Made by a program: the position numbers and the translations under genes. The notes beneath the pieces were generated by a model, which saw nothing but the letters and a program-made list of their open reading frames with translations, was not told where the DNA came from and did no database searches. This document shows positions 63,801-64,000 of a DNA stretch of 64,000 nucleotides, piece by piece. The stretch covers positions 16,659 through 80,658 of the forward strand of contig JAYWVB010000090.1 of NCBI GenBank assembly GCA_039881045.1. The letters run 5' to 3'. Position 1 is the stretch's first letter. Every line of letters begins with the position of its first letter. Source of the stretch: Chaetomium olivaceum. Its lineage: Eukaryota; Ascomycota; Sordariomycetes; Sordariales; Chaetomiaceae.

Positions 63801-64000
63801 TAACCACCCACGGCCACAGTCGAGATGAATCGCCAGGCCCAAATCTCTGAACAAAAGCCAGGTCTACGCCACACTCTGACCCGCCTTTCCCGTGACCTAT
63901 CCGAGTCTGACTGTGCAACTACAGGGCTGAGAGAGAGAAGGTTATTCGAGAGGTATGACACTCGGTTTAGAGGTTGTCTCCCGAAGAACGAGCTAGTGTA
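60892..64000. other. Gene-free right flank
   Basis: The first ~250 bases are the CDC48 promoter and leader. Beyond that I see no coding sequence with recognisable features. Short open stretches overlap on both strands. A T-rich/CTTT tract lies at about 61435-61470. No RNA gene seen. Confidence 0.5.

Overview
The window is nuclear DNA of a filamentous ascomycete, most likely a sordariomycete. The evidence is short spliceosomal introns (about 50-120 nt, GTNNGT...YAG with CTNAC-like branch points), fairly high GC, genes on both strands with no operons, and a fungal gene set (PalH, DML1, LAG1-type ceramide synthase, GH131, Tea4/TeaC-type SH3 protein). Species cannot be fixed from the sequence alone.

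Layout: 1-3.4 kb is gene-free with a small inverted repeat. 3.4-5.2 kb (+) is an alternative NADH dehydrogenase. 5.8-7.8 kb (+) is DML1/Misato. 8.7-11.3 kb (+) is a multidomain protein (N-terminal helical domain, ubiquitin-like region, zinc ribbon, TPRs). 11.7-13.9 kb (-) is an endosomal/vacuolar Na+/H+ exchanger (NHX1). 15.3-17.4 kb (+) is a sucrose/alpha-glucoside transporter. 18.4-19.4 kb (+) is a secreted GH131 glucanase. 20.0-23.3 kb (-) is a Tea4/TeaC/Bud14-type SH3 polarity protein. 26.4-28.5 kb (+) is the ambient-pH receptor PalH. 29.5-31.2 kb (+) is an APH-fold kinase-like protein. 32.5-34.5 kb (+) is a plasma-membrane Na+/H+ antiporter (NHA1). 35.2-38.0 kb (+) is a TRK potassium transporter with 11 exons. 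38.9-40.3 kb (+) is a ceramide synthase. 42.6-45.8 kb (-) is an HMT1-type ABC half-transporter. 45.8-56.3 kb is a 10.5-kb stretch with no supportable gene. 56.3-57.1 kb (+) is a small unknown protein. 58.2-60.9 kb (-) is CDC48. 60.9-64 kb is gene-free.

Functionally, five of the genes act in cation or pH homeostasis (NHX1, PalH, NHA1, TRK1, HMT1). NHA1 and TRK1 are tandem neighbours, and four PacC-type hexamers lie in 131 bp upstream of NHA1. This is a plausible alkali-cation/pH neighbourhood, but shared regulation is inference.

A second major observation concerns the sequence itself. At least nine of the fifteen genes, including the essential CDC48, carry one-base shifts inside highly conserved coding sequence, often in or next to short base runs. 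Most are best read as consensus errors rather than real mutations. One case differs: the APH-like gene is put out of frame by a third copy of a 19-bp tandem repeat. All exon boundaries given are hand-derived from splice signals and reading frame.
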